DNA of 64,000 bases. It comes from SIG636 sp045592105. GTDB taxonomy: Bacteria; Bacillota; Clostridia; Oscillospirales; CAG-382. The stretch lies in contig JAZNUB010000045.1 of assembly GCA_045592105.1 (NCBI GenBank), positions 1 through 64,000 of the forward strand. Reading direction: 5' to 3'. Positions 33,061 to 41,535 of the stretch are shown piece by piece. The position numbers and the translations under genes were made by a program. The first letter of the stretch is position 1; each line of letters starts with the position of its first letter. Under the pieces are notes generated by a model. That model had not been told where the DNA came from. It did no database searches and was given only the letters and a program-made list of their open reading frames with translations.

Positions 33061-34419
33061 ATGAAAAGAACACTTAGTATGCTTCTTGTCGTTGCAATGG
33101 TAGTATCGTGTATGGCGTTTTTTGCAACATCGGCTTCTGCAGAAGTTGAAACCTACGATATTGGCGAGCTTACCGTTGTAAAGCTTAACGGGCTTTGGAC
33201 AGAGCCTTCCACAAATGTGCTTGCCGTTTTCACCCCCGGTAACAACATGAACGGCAAGTATTGGACAAAGATTTACGCAAGATACAACTCGGAGCTTGGT
33301 TGCTTCGTTGTTGAAGAGAAGATTGGTTGCCACCGCAATTATCCCAAGGTGGTTGAAAGTGGCTGTATAGGCATTATGCTTAACTACGCACCTCTTACCA
33401 CCGCAGGCAGCGATATTGCAAAGGCAAACTGGCTTGTTTTCGACCGTATTAAGGTTGGCGATAGGCTTACCGTTAGCGGCATCAACTTCCTTAAGAAAAC
33501 TCTTGAGGTTAGCGGCACCTTCGGCCAGCCCGATTTCGTTTCCAACGCTAAAATTAAGGTTACCGCCGTGCGCGATAAAAACGCGCCCAAAACTCCTTAT
33601 TCCGACAAAACCATCGTTGCTATGGGTGACAGCGTTACCGTAGGCGGCGGCTGGACCTATGACCTTGGCGATGCTATCGGTGCGGATATCATCAACAGCG
33701 GCTTCGGCGGCGATACCGCGCACGCATCTCTTTCTGCGCGCTACGATACCTACGTTGCGGCATACAACCCCGATATCGTTATCGTATCCTTTGGTATAAA
33801 CGATGCCGCTTCTTCGCTTATCAAAAACGATTTGGCGGCAGGGCTTGCTCAGTACGAAAAGGCGCTTAGGGATATATATGCAAGGAACACCGCTATCGGT
33901 GCGAAAACCGTGTTTATGACGCCCAACAACGTAAACGTTGATTATTTCGATGGCCCTGCATACGATGCATACGGCAGCTTCCAGGGCTGGTTGGATGTTT
34001 TTCTTGCTAAGATGAAAACCGTTGCAGAGGAATATAACTGCGTGTTTATAGACCTTTATTCCGCTTGGAAGGAAGCAGGCTACGGCGCAGGCAAGGTAAA
34101 CCTTGTTGATAACACCCACCCCACAGAGGTTGGTTACGACCTTAACCTTAGCGTTATGATACCCGTATGGCAGTCTAATTACAACAAGCTTTGCGACTAT
34201 GAAGGCGAATTTGATTTTAACGCAGAGCCCGTTGCGCTTCTTGGTGACGTAAACGGTGACGGTGAGGTTGACAATATAGATGCATCCTTGATCCTTAAAT
34301 ATGATGCAGGTATTTTAGATGAAATCTCTAATGCGGACGTAAACGGTGACGGCGAGGTTGACAATATAGATGCTTCGCTTATCCTAAAATACGATGCAGG
34401 TATTCTTGAAGAGTTTTAA
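33061..34419 (+). CDS. Secreted SGNH-hydrolase with C-terminal dockerin
   Basis: A 452-residue exported esterase-like protein. Signal peptide 1-27 (ends SASA). Residues 28-180 form an N-terminal region of unknown fold. The SGNH/GDSL domain has VAMGDSVTVGG with the nucleophile Ser191, NSGFGGDTAHASL, VSFGINDA, and DNTHPTEVGY near 350 for the Asp-His pair. Such enzymes often deacetylate plant polysaccharides. Residues about 393-452 are a type I dockerin whose two repeats are practically identical (DVNGDGEVDNIDASLILKYD twice). It should attach to a cohesin on the surface. Ribosome site GGAGGGA. Confidence 0.9.
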   Translation: MKRTLSMLLVVAMVVSCMAFFATSASAEVETYDIGELTVVKLNGLWTEPSTNVLAVFTPGNNMNGKYWTKIYARYNSELGCFVVEEKIGCHRNYPKVVESGCIGIMLNYAPLTTAGSDIAKANWLVFDRIKVGDRLTVSGINFLKKTLEVSGTFGQPDFVSNAKIKVTAVRDKNAPKTPYSDKTIVAMGDSVTVGGGWTYDLGDAIGADIINSGFGGDTAHASLSARYDTYVAAYNPDIVIVSFGINDAASSLIKNDLAAGLAQYEKALRDIYARNTAIGAKTVFMTPNNVNVDYFDGPAYDAYGSFQGWLDVFLAKMKTVAEEYNCVFIDLYSAWKEAGYGAGKVNLVDNTHPTEVGYDLNLSVMIPVWQSNYNKLCDYEGEFDFNAEPVALLGDVNGDGEVDNIDASLILKYDAGILDEISNADVNGDGEVDNIDASLILKYDAGILEEF

Positions 34420-34428
34420 ATAAAATAC

Positions 34429-34466
34429 AAACGGGTCGGCTCAACCAAGCCGACCCGTTTATATTA
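34429..34466. terminator. Bidirectional terminator between convergent genes
   Basis: A perfect 13-bp stem: AAACGGGTCGGCT (34429-34441) with its complement (34448-34460), loop of 6. It lies between the SGNH hydrolase (plus) and the anti-sigma gene (minus) and has T-rich sequence on the plus side. Confidence 0.85.
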
Positions 34467-34491
34467 CAATTCAGCAGAGAACAAATTTTGC

Positions 34492-35268
34492 TTATTTTCC
34501 TTGCGCGTCTTTACCGTGTTGCTTATCGTGGCTTTCTTCGTTGCCAAAGCCCTCGTGCCTGTTTTCGCCCTCAGGCTTGTTTTGACCGTGTTCGCCCTTG
34601 CCGTGCCCGATCATATCGTACATCTCGCGCATGGAAAGCTTTGCCGCTTCCTCCTCGGTAAGACTTACGTTTTCGCTTTTGGCTTTAAGGTAAGCGTTGT
34701 ATTTGCCGTAAGACATACCGCTTTCGTGGGCGCGCTCAACGTCTTTTCGGTTGCCGCTTTCAACGTAAATACTGCTTGCTTCTGATTTGTTACAAAGTTT
34801 GTCAACCATATTTTTACGTTTAGCTTCGTTTTCATCAATAACGGTTATGCAAACAACCTGCTCATCCTTAATATGCGCCTCAATGCTTTCGTCGCTTAAA
34901 ACGCGGTTTACCGCTTCGTTATAGTTTTTAAAACGCACGTTTATGCGTGATAAAAGCTCTTTACCTTCGTCGTTATAGGCGGAGGTGCCGATAACCGTGT
35001 CAAAACGGTTTACGGCAAGCTCTACCGATGAATTAACGTCTATGCTGATTACGGAAACAGGGGTGAAATACACGGCATAGCCCACAACGCCCAAAATCAA
35101 GGCAAGCACGCAGGCAGTGGCGGACACCACCAACCTTCTGTGCAAGGAACGCTTTTTGCCGCTTACGGCATATTTTTGTGCCATAAAGCGTTTTGTGCTT
35201 TCCTTAAGGCTGTCCTCAGCCGTTATAAGCTCAAAGGAATCTTTAATTGTGTTAGGCAAAGTGCTCAC
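34492..35268 (-). CDS. RsgI-like membrane anti-sigma factor
   Basis: A 258-residue single-pass protein. A cytoplasmic N-terminal part (1-45) probably binds the sigma factor encoded just upstream. A membrane helix spans about 46-68. The outside part begins SVISIDVNSSVELAVNRFD, the hallmark of the RsgI middle domain known from Clostridium polysaccharide-sensing anti-sigma factors. The last 50 residues are very rich in His, Lys, Glu and Gly (GHGKGEHGQNKPEGENRHEG) instead of a carbohydrate-binding module. A metal or polyanion sensor is one guess. The GTG start overlaps the sigma gene by 17 nt, implying coupled synthesis. Confidence 0.82.
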   Translation of the reverse strand: MSTLPNTIKDSFELITAEDSLKESTKRFMAQKYAVSGKKRSLHRRLVVSATACVLALILGVVGYAVYFTPVSVISIDVNSSVELAVNRFDTVIGTSAYNDEGKELLSRINVRFKNYNEAVNRVLSDESIEAHIKDEQVVCITVIDENEAKRKNMVDKLCNKSEASSIYVESGNRKDVERAHESGMSYGKYNAYLKAKSENVSLTEEEAAKLSMREMYDMIGHGKGEHGQNKPEGENRHEGFGNEESHDKQHGKDAQGK

Positions 35269-35734
35269 CTCGCAATTCCGTTTGCAAAATTTGTTTGGCT
35301 CTGTTCAAAAGCGTGTATACGGTGTTTGTGTTCTTGTTTAAAATGCTTCCTATTTCGGGGGCGGTGTAGCCCTCGTAATAGTGCAGGTAGATGGGCACGC
35401 GATACTTCTCCGGCAGGGATAAAACCGCTTCCAAAACCTGCGAGCTGCCTTCGTCCAAGCATTCATAACGGTTTAAAACCGTTTCTATGGGCACGGTTTT
35501 GCTGCGGAAAAAGCTTTTTAGCAAATCCTTGCAGGCGTTCACCGTTACGCGTATTATCCACGCTTTTTCGTGCTCTCGGCTTTCAAAGCTTTCTGTGCTT
35601 TGCGCGTACTTTAAGAACACCGTTTGGAAAATATCCTCGGTGTCATGATAGTTTTTTAAATAAGTCATACAGATGCGATTAACGGTGTTTGCATACCTAT
35701 CTATCGCAACCTCAACCTCTATCTCGCTTCGCAC
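35252..35734 (-). CDS. ECF-type RNA polymerase sigma factor
   Basis: A 160-residue sigma-70 family member with region 2 (DRYANTVNRICMTYLKNYHD, then EDIFQTVFLKYAQ) and region 4 (LPEKYRVPIYLHYYEGYTAP with helix-turn-helix NKNTNTVYTLLNRAKQIL). It lacks region 3 and so is an ECF factor, not SigI, although its partner looks RsgI-like. It starts with GTG at 35734 behind GAGGT and lies 25 bp after the small secreted-protein gene. Such factors usually activate their own operon. A possible ECF-type promoter upstream of 36251 could not be defined with confidence. Confidence 0.9.
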   Translation of the reverse strand: MRSEIEVEVAIDRYANTVNRICMTYLKNYHDTEDIFQTVFLKYAQSTESFESREHEKAWIIRVTVNACKDLLKSFFRSKTVPIETVLNRYECLDEGSSQVLEAVLSLPEKYRVPIYLHYYEGYTAPEIGSILNKNTNTVYTLLNRAKQILQTELRGEHFA

Positions 35735-35759
35735 AGTTAAACCTCAACCTTAATCGTTA

Positions 35760-36251
35760 TTAGATAGCATCAACAGATTCCTCGGTATCCACGGAAACCT
35801 CGGTGTCTACGGAAACTTCGGTGTCTACGGATTCTTCGGGTGTTACTTCTACTTCTTCATCGGGAACAACATCAGCAGCGGGCTTTTTGCCGTGCTTTCT
35901 GCCGTGCTGTTTTCTGCCGCCTTCGGGCTTGTTGTCACAAACGCCGTCACCATCTTCGTCAACGCAGTCTTCCTTGTTGGGCTTTGCGGGCTTTTCGCCT
36001 TCAACGCCTTCAGAGCCTTCAACGTCACCGCTGATTTCTGCATCTACAGGTCTTTCACCTCTGTGGTGCTTGCCGCCTTGGGGCTTGTTGTCACAAACGC
36101 CGTCACTGTTTTCGTCAACAAAATCAACGCTTTCAGTGCCGTCAAGCTTTACATGGTTATGCTTGCGCATACCGCCCTTTGCCAAAACTGTGATACCGCA
36201 AGCGGACAAAACAACCGCCAACGCGATAACTGCCGATAGGATTTTTTTCAT
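35760..36251 (-). CDS. Small secreted protein with Asp/Gly calcium-like motifs
   Basis: A 163-residue exported protein, unrecognised as a named family. Signal peptide about 1-24 with a Cys at position 18 (VVLSACGITVLA), so a lipoprotein is possible but the lipobox is poor. Two copies of a VDExxDGVCDNKPxGG motif, each followed by a His/Arg-rich stretch, resemble EF-hand-like calcium loops of thrombospondin or dockerin type. The C-terminus is an acidic tandem repeat VDTEVS/VDTEES coded by 18-bp repeats. It is the first gene of the operon with the ECF sigma and anti-sigma genes. The anti-sigma tail shares its NKPEG-plus-His composition, which hints at a common ligand. Confidence 0.75.
   Translation of the reverse strand: MKKILSAVIALAVVLSACGITVLAKGGMRKHNHVKLDGTESVDFVDENSDGVCDNKPQGGKHHRGERPVDAEISGDVEGSEGVEGEKPAKPNKEDCVDEDGDGVCDNKPEGGRKQHGRKHGKKPAADVVPDEEVEVTPEESVDTEVSVDTEVSVDTEESVDAI
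35786..35840. repeat. Three 18-bp in-frame tandem repeats
   Basis: On the plus strand TCTACGGAAACTTCGGTG recurs three times with small changes, coding a six-residue VDTExS unit at the C-terminus of the secreted protein. Such repeats commonly vary in number by replication slippage. Confidence 0.75.
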
Positions 36252-36334
36252 GATAATGTACCTCCGTTTTTTATTGTTCTGTTACTAATACGATTGAAAA
36301 CGGCAAAACCATTCAAAACCCTAAAAAATAAATC

Positions 36335-36373
36335 TAAAAAACTTTCCTCCTGCTTTTTTTGGCAGGAGGAAAG
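36335..36373 (-). terminator. Intrinsic terminator after leuS
   Basis: A perfect 12-bp stem CTTTCCTCCTGC (36342-36353) with its complement (36362-36373) and an 8-nt loop. On the minus strand it is followed by TTTTTT. It closes the long gpmI-to-leuS gene run. Confidence 0.92.
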
Positions 36374-36383
36374 CGTTTAAATA

Positions 36384-38783
36384 CTACTTACAAAGTATGT
36401 TAAGCATCTTGCCTTTAATGTAGATGCGCTTGAACACTTCTTTACCTGCAACGCGTGCGGCAACCTTATCAAGCTTCATAGCTTCTGCAAAAACGGTGTC
36501 CTCATCCGCATCAACGGGCACGGTAACCGTTGCCTGGAACTTGCCAAGTACGGAAACGGCAACAGTTATACTGTCATCCTTAATCTTTTCCTCGTCGTAC
36601 TTAGGCCACGGCGCAAGCGAAGCAAGCCCTTCACCGCCCAGCTCTGCCCAGCACTCCTCTGCAAGGTGGGGCGCAAACGGACAAAGCAGCAAGGTGAACA
36701 CCTTAAGCGTTTCCTTATCGGCACCGCCTGCATCGTATATATCGTTAAGAAGCGTCATCATCGCGGCTATTGCGGTGTTAAACTTCATAGCCTCTATATC
36801 GGAGGTAACCTTCTTTATAGTCTTATGCAGAGCTTTTTCCACCTCAGGCGTGCTTGCGGGCTTAATCATATCCATAAGAGCCGCAAAACGGTCAAGGAAG
36901 CGGCGGCAACCCTTAACGCTGTTGGTAGACCAGGGCGCGCTCTTCTCAAAGTCGCCTATAAACATCTCGTAAAGACGCATCGTGTCCGCACCAAACTCAT
37001 TAACAACGTCATCGGGATTAACAACGTTGCCGCGGGATTTAGACATCTTTTCGCCATCCTCGCCCAGTATCATACCGTGAGAGGTGCGCTTAAGATAGGG
37101 TTCGGGGCAGGAGATAAGCCCAAGGTCATAAAGCACCTTTGCCCAGAAGCGCGAGTAAAGCAAATGCAAGGTTGCATGCTCCATACCGCCGTTGTACCAG
37201 TCAACGGGCATCCAATAATCAAGCGCTTCTCTGGAAGCGAAGGCTTCATCGTTATAGGGGTCACAGTAGCGCAGGAAGTACCAAGAGGAGCCTGCCCACT
37301 GAGGCATAGTATCCGTTTCACGCTTAGCGGGGCCACCGCACTTGGGGCAGGTGGTGTTTACCCAATCGGTCATATTGGCAAGCGGAGATTCACCGTTATC
37401 GGTAGGCTCATAAGAGTCTACGTCCGGCAGGGTAAGCGGAAGCTGGCTTTCGGGGATGGGCTGCCATCCGCAGCAATCACACCATACAAGCGGAATAGGC
37501 TCGCCCCAGTAACGCTGGCGGGAGAAAACCCAGTCACGCAGCTTGTAGTTTACCTTCTTTGTGCCGATGCCCTTTTCTTCAAGGTGCTCTATTATCTTAA
37601 CCTTTGCATCCTTAACCTCAAGGCCGTTAAGTATGCCGCTGTTTACCATAATGCCTGTTTCAACGTCGGTAAACGCCGCTTCTTCAACGTTGCCGCCTGC
37701 AACAACCTCTATGATAGGAAGGTTGAATACCTTAGCAAACTCCCAATCGCGCGTATCGTGTGCAGGTACAGCCATTATTGCGCCCGTGCCGTAGGTTATA
37801 AGCACGTAGTCCGAAACGAAAATGGGTATCTCTTTACCCGTAAGCGGGTTGATGGCGGTTACACCGTCAAGGCGTACACCGGTTTTATCCTTTGCCATTT
37901 CCGTGCGCTCAAAATCGCTTTTCCTTGCGGCAGCTTCACGGTATGCGGCAACGTCGGCATAGTTGTTAAGGCTATCCTTCCATTTTTCAACGTACGGATG
38001 CTCAGGCGCAATAACCATATAGGTTGCACCGTAAAGCGTGTCCGGACGGGTGGTAAACACGGTAAGCTTATCGCCCATGCTTGTTTCAAAATTAACCTCT
38101 GCACCGTAGGAACGGCCTATCCAGTTGCGTTCTGCAAGCTTAACGCGCTCGATATAATCAACGGTTTCAAGGTCATCCACAAGCCTGTCAGCATACTCGG
38201 TTATCTTAAGCATCCATTGGCTTTTTGCTTTACGCACAACGTCTGCACCGCAACGCTCGCACTTGCCGGAAACAACCTCCTCGTTAGCAAGCACAACCTT
38301 GCAGGAGGTACACCAGTTCACGTTCATTTCCTTCTTGTATGCCAAGCCCTTTTTGAAAAGCTGAAGGAATATCCATTGCGTCCATTTATAATACTTTTCG
38401 TCCGTTGTGTTGATCTCCCTATCCCAATCGAAGGAAAGACCTAAAGCCTTAAGCTGGCCCTTAAAGCGCTTAACGTTGTTTTCCGTAACCGTGCGCGGGT
38501 GCATTTTGTTCTTTATAGCGTAGTTTTCGGTAGGCAAACCGAACGCATCCCACCCCATGGGGAAAAGCACGTTCCAGCCCTCCATACGGCGCTTTCTGGA
38601 AACGATATCCAGCGCGGTGTAGGGACGGGGATGCCCAACGTGCAAGCCTGCGCCGGAGGGGTACGGAAACTCTACCAACGCAAAATACTTGGGCTTGCTT
38701 TTATCGTTTACAGCGGCAAACGCTTTTTCCGCATCCCAGCGGTCTTGCCACTTTTTTTCTATTTCCTTATGTGAATACTTCAT
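36384..38783 (-). CDS. leuS: Leucyl-tRNA synthetase
   Basis: Class I synthetase of 799 residues that charges tRNA-Leu. The HIGH-type motif is in GAGLHVGHPRPYTA near residue 48 and the KMSKS motif in GEKMSKSRGNVVNPDD near residue 577. A CP1 editing domain (TRPDTLYGATYM, GTGAIMAVPAHDTRD) hydrolyses mischarged tRNA. A zinc-type Cys cluster is visible at NWCTSCKVVLANEEV and CERCGAD, and another at TTCPKCGGPAKRETDT. It is 27 bp after rsfS and ends with a terminator. No T-box leader is present just upstream, which fits its internal position in an operon. Confidence 0.98.
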   Translation of the reverse strand: MKYSHKEIEKKWQDRWDAEKAFAAVNDKSKPKYFALVEFPYPSGAGLHVGHPRPYTALDIVSRKRRMEGWNVLFPMGWDAFGLPTENYAIKNKMHPRTVTENNVKRFKGQLKALGLSFDWDREINTTDEKYYKWTQWIFLQLFKKGLAYKKEMNVNWCTSCKVVLANEEVVSGKCERCGADVVRKAKSQWMLKITEYADRLVDDLETVDYIERVKLAERNWIGRSYGAEVNFETSMGDKLTVFTTRPDTLYGATYMVIAPEHPYVEKWKDSLNNYADVAAYREAAARKSDFERTEMAKDKTGVRLDGVTAINPLTGKEIPIFVSDYVLITYGTGAIMAVPAHDTRDWEFAKVFNLPIIEVVAGGNVEEAAFTDVETGIMVNSGILNGLEVKDAKVKIIEHLEEKGIGTKKVNYKLRDWVFSRQRYWGEPIPLVWCDCCGWQPIPESQLPLTLPDVDSYEPTDNGESPLANMTDWVNTTCPKCGGPAKRETDTMPQWAGSSWYFLRYCDPYNDEAFASREALDYWMPVDWYNGGMEHATLHLLYSRFWAKVLYDLGLISCPEPYLKRTSHGMILGEDGEKMSKSRGNVVNPDDVVNEFGADTMRLYEMFIGDFEKSAPWSTNSVKGCRRFLDRFAALMDMIKPASTPEVEKALHKTIKKVTSDIEAMKFNTAIAAMMTLLNDIYDAGGADKETLKVFTLLLCPFAPHLAEECWAELGGEGLASLAPWPKYDEEKIKDDSITVAVSVLGKFQATVTVPVDADEDTVFAEAMKLDKVAARVAGKEVFKRIYIKGKMLNILCK

Positions 38784-38810
38784 TTGTTTTATCCTTTCGG
38801 TCTTTTTATT

Positions 38811-39176
38811 TTAACCAATTTCTTCCTCAGTTAGTGTTTCGGCACCGTCCCATAGCTTTTCAAGCTTGTAGAACTCTCTTGCCGCCTTGGTGAAAACGTG
38901 TACTATCACGGAATGATAATCCAAAAGTATCCAATCACCGTGGCCTTCTATATGTCCGCACTCATAGCCTGCTTCCTTTAGCTTGTACTCCGCCTCGTCC
39001 GCAAGAGAGCGAACGTGGGTAGAGGAAGTACCCGTTGCTATAACAAAGTAGTCCGCCAGCACGGTTTGGTTGCCAACGGCAAGCACGCTAACGTCCACGC
39101 CCTTTTTGCTGTCCAACGCTTCGGAAGCGATTTTTGCCATTTCGGCTGCAATTGCTTTTTGTTTGTTCTCTGTCAT
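38811..39176 (-). CDS. rsfS: Ribosomal silencing factor RsfS
   Basis: A 121-residue protein of the Iojap/RsfS family that binds ribosomal protein L14 and blocks joining of the 30S and 50S subunits under starvation. Typical parts are KGVDVSVLAVGNQTVLADYF, VIATGTSSTHVRSLADE and GHGDWILLDYHSVIVHVFT. It lies between the LCP protein (46-bp gap) and leuS (27 bp), next to nadD-yqeK as in many Firmicutes. Confidence 0.96.
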   Translation of the reverse strand: MTENKQKAIAAEMAKIASEALDSKKGVDVSVLAVGNQTVLADYFVIATGTSSTHVRSLADEAEYKLKEAGYECGHIEGHGDWILLDYHSVIVHVFTKAAREFYKLEKLWDGAETLTEEEIG

Positions 39177-39222
39177 TTTTACAATGTCCTTTCTTTAAGA
39201 ACTTATATATTTTTTATTGTTA

Positions 39223-40323
39223 TCAGTTTGCATATACGGGTATTGCTATCCCGTGCTCCAGCACAGATGATAGCTTAACCCCTTCCGTATCAGTATACCC
39301 GCCGCCAAGGTGGGAAAAATCCTCTGCCCCTATTTCGCTTGCCTTTACAGGCGCAAAGCCCTTGCTTAGTATAACGGCAAGCTTATCGGTATATGTGCCG
39401 TAATAGCTGCCGCTTCCAACGGTTACACCGTCCCCCGGTAGGGTATACATAACAACGCTTGCTTTTTTTGCAAGGCAAAGCTTTGTTGCAAGCAAGGCTA
39501 CCGTTTCCGCATCAAGGTCTGTTTTAATATAGGTGGAAAGTGCATCCGTTATACTTACCGCCGCCGTAGCCGTGGAAAAGCTCATAAGCTTGTCAAGCAT
39601 AGCCGCGGCGTAAAGCTTTTGCGCGTTTATGCGCCCTATATCCGCTTGCGGATATCCTTGCCTGTACCTAACAAACTGCGCCGCCTGCGCGCCGTTTAGC
39701 CGCTGTACGCCTTCTTTAAGATGTAGGTCAATGCCGCGCTCTATATCCGTATAGTGGATGTTGGTGGGTATCTCTATCGTTACTCCGCCAACGGCATTGG
39801 TTATAGCCTCTATAGCGGCACTGTCCAGAAAAACGTAGTTGTCAAGCTTAACGCCAAAATCAGCCTCTATCTTTTCCATAAGGCGGTGGATGCCTGCTTC
39901 AAGCGGGTTCGCGCTTCCTGCGTTAGCCGCAATGGTGCGGTATCTTGGCAACAGCGAATTAATGCGCCCCGAATAGTCCCCATCCTTAACGTAGGTATCT
40001 CTTGGTATCTGCAAGGTGGAAACGGCACCCGTTTTATAGTTAAAGTACACGCAAATTATCGCATCGGTACGGTTACTGTCATAGTCCTTGCCAAGCACAA
40101 GCACGCCTTTTCCTGCTTCTGCTTGCGCGTCCTCTGCCGGTGGTGATTCCGTACTGCCCTCAAAGGCTTGGTATATGTAGTCCTCACCTTTGTTATCCGT
40201 TTTTTGCAGGCTTTTTTGGTACGCCGCCGTTCCAAGGCTTAGCACCGATGCCAACAGCGCAAACACCGTAAGCACCGTTAATATCCGCGTTTTATTGCTT
40301 AAGCCCCCCGTTATTATCTTCAT
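39223..40323 (-). CDS. LytR-CpsA-Psr (LCP) family cell-wall ligase
   Basis: LCP enzymes attach wall teichoic acids or other glycopolymers to peptidoglycan outside the membrane. The 366-residue protein has one N-terminal membrane helix (about 13-33), then the LCP domain: VLVLGKDYDSNRTDAIICVY, LQIPRDTYV with the conserved Arg and Asp, GGVTIEIP and LNGAQAAQFVRYRQG. The ATG at 40323 sits 8 nt after AAGGAG and overlaps the end of nadD-yqeK by 32 nt; a TTG two codons earlier is less likely. Substrate polymer unknown. Confidence 0.92.
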   Translation of the reverse strand: MKIITGGLSNKTRILTVLTVFALLASVLSLGTAAYQKSLQKTDNKGEDYIYQAFEGSTESPPAEDAQAEAGKGVLVLGKDYDSNRTDAIICVYFNYKTGAVSTLQIPRDTYVKDGDYSGRINSLLPRYRTIAANAGSANPLEAGIHRLMEKIEADFGVKLDNYVFLDSAAIEAITNAVGGVTIEIPTNIHYTDIERGIDLHLKEGVQRLNGAQAAQFVRYRQGYPQADIGRINAQKLYAAAMLDKLMSFSTATAAVSITDALSTYIKTDLDAETVALLATKLCLAKKASVVMYTLPGDGVTVGSGSYYGTYTDKLAVILSKGFAPVKASEIGAEDFSHLGGGYTDTEGVKLSSVLEHGIAIPVYAN

Positions 40324-41521
40324 CAGCAAGACTCTCCTTTATAAAAGTTCTTGCTTCAAGTGTATGCGGGTGAACTGCTTTACATTCCTCGTTAAGCGCC
40401 TTAATGCTTTCGTCCAGCGCGAACAAAAGCGTTTTGTCTATCGCGGTTTCCTTGTTTTCTGCAAGATTTTTAAAATATTCCTCCCGCACGGAAATACAAA
40501 GCTCGTCTTTCCTGCCAAGCTCTATAAAATCGGCAAGATATATTATCTTTGCAAGCGGATTCATATCGGGCGCCGCGGTAGTGTGCGTAAGTATAGCCTG
40601 TGCCGCTTCGGGTAGACCAAAGCGTTTTTCCGCCACAGCCGCGCCCGTTACCGCGTGCTGAAGCTTTAGGGTGCTTGCGGTTATCTCGTCAAAGCAAACG
40701 CCGTACTCCTCCGCTATCGCCCTATGCCCCTCGGCATCAAGCTCTTTTGTGCAATCGTGCAGTAAAGCCGCCGCGCTAACAAGGCGCGTATCAAGAGAGG
40801 GATAATGGTTTTCTGCAAGAAGTATTGCCGCTTTTTCTACGCCGAACGTGTGAGACAAACGCTTGTTAGAGAGCTTTTGTATGTATTGTAATATATCCTC
40901 TGTTGGAATATCTACTGCCATATCCTTATACAACCCCTCACTTTTTATATACGCTTCCACCCCGTTGGTTACCATATCGCCAAACGGAAGCCCAAGCCGT
41001 ACAGCACGGCGCACCGCCGTTGACGAAAGAGGGAAGCTATCCATATTTAAAATGCGTATATCGGCACCGTATTTATCGCCCAAGGCTTGTACCATAGGGC
41101 TTAACGGCTCACCTCCGCGCACAGCCACCGCTATAACGCAGTTGTCAAGCAGATATCGGTACTCACGCCATTTTTCTATTATCAAAAGGTTATCCTGCCC
41201 CATTACAAGGCATATTTTCGCTTTAGGGTTTTCTGCTTGTAAGTGCTTTACCGTAAGGTAGGTATAGCTTGTTCCGCCGCTTTTAAGCTCATAGTCCGAA
41301 ACGTTCACACCCTTAATCGAGCCAAAGCACAGCCTTGTCATATTAAGCCTGTGGTGTTCGTCGGCACCGCCCGTGTCCCGCATTTTGTGCGGCGGAATAA
41401 GGCAGGGCATAACGGTAAGGCTTGCGCCTTCAAAGCCGTTTAAAAAGGCGTTTGCCACCTCTAAATGTGCCTTGTGCGGTGGGTCAAAGGTGCCACCGTA
41501 AAGCCCCAACAGCTTGTCCAT
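40292..41521 (-). CDS. nadD-yqeK: NadD-YqeK fusion: nicotinate-nucleotide adenylyltransferase with HD phosphohydrolase
   Basis: A 409-residue fusion. Residues 1 to about 200 are NadD, which makes deamido-NAD from nicotinate mononucleotide and ATP: GGTFDPPHKAHL and LSSTAVRRAV are the nucleotidyltransferase signatures. From about residue 210 the protein is a YqeK-type HD hydrolase (LSHTFGVEKAAILLAENH, AALLHDCTKEL, LTHTTAAPDMNPLAKIIYLAD), a family shown to cleave diadenosine tetraphosphate. In B. subtilis the two are separate neighbouring genes. It lies 14 bp after the YhbY gene. Confidence 0.95.
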   Translation of the reverse strand: MDKLLGLYGGTFDPPHKAHLEVANAFLNGFEGASLTVMPCLIPPHKMRDTGGADEHHRLNMTRLCFGSIKGVNVSDYELKSGGTSYTYLTVKHLQAENPKAKICLVMGQDNLLIIEKWREYRYLLDNCVIAVAVRGGEPLSPMVQALGDKYGADIRILNMDSFPLSSTAVRRAVRLGLPFGDMVTNGVEAYIKSEGLYKDMAVDIPTEDILQYIQKLSNKRLSHTFGVEKAAILLAENHYPSLDTRLVSAAALLHDCTKELDAEGHRAIAEEYGVCFDEITASTLKLQHAVTGAAVAEKRFGLPEAAQAILTHTTAAPDMNPLAKIIYLADFIELGRKDELCISVREEYFKNLAENKETAIDKTLLFALDESIKALNEECKAVHPHTLEARTFIKESLADEDNNGGLKQ

Positions 41522-41535
41522 CCTTCACCAACTCC

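Noticed and set aside
30739..34119. Two long minus-strand frames (451 and 464 codons) opposite the GH4, ahcY and SGNH genes
   Set aside because: Both overlap well-supported plus-strand genes completely and show Cys/Arg/His-rich composition typical of shadow frames.
36666..38444. Long open frame (592 codons) on the plus strand opposite leuS
   Set aside because: It is a full antisense shadow of leuS, which has complete catalytic motifs; the peptide has no recognisable domain and no ribosome site.
38784..38810. T-box leader before leuS
   Set aside because: Only 27 bp separate rsfS and leuS; no T-box sequence or specifier hairpin is possible there.
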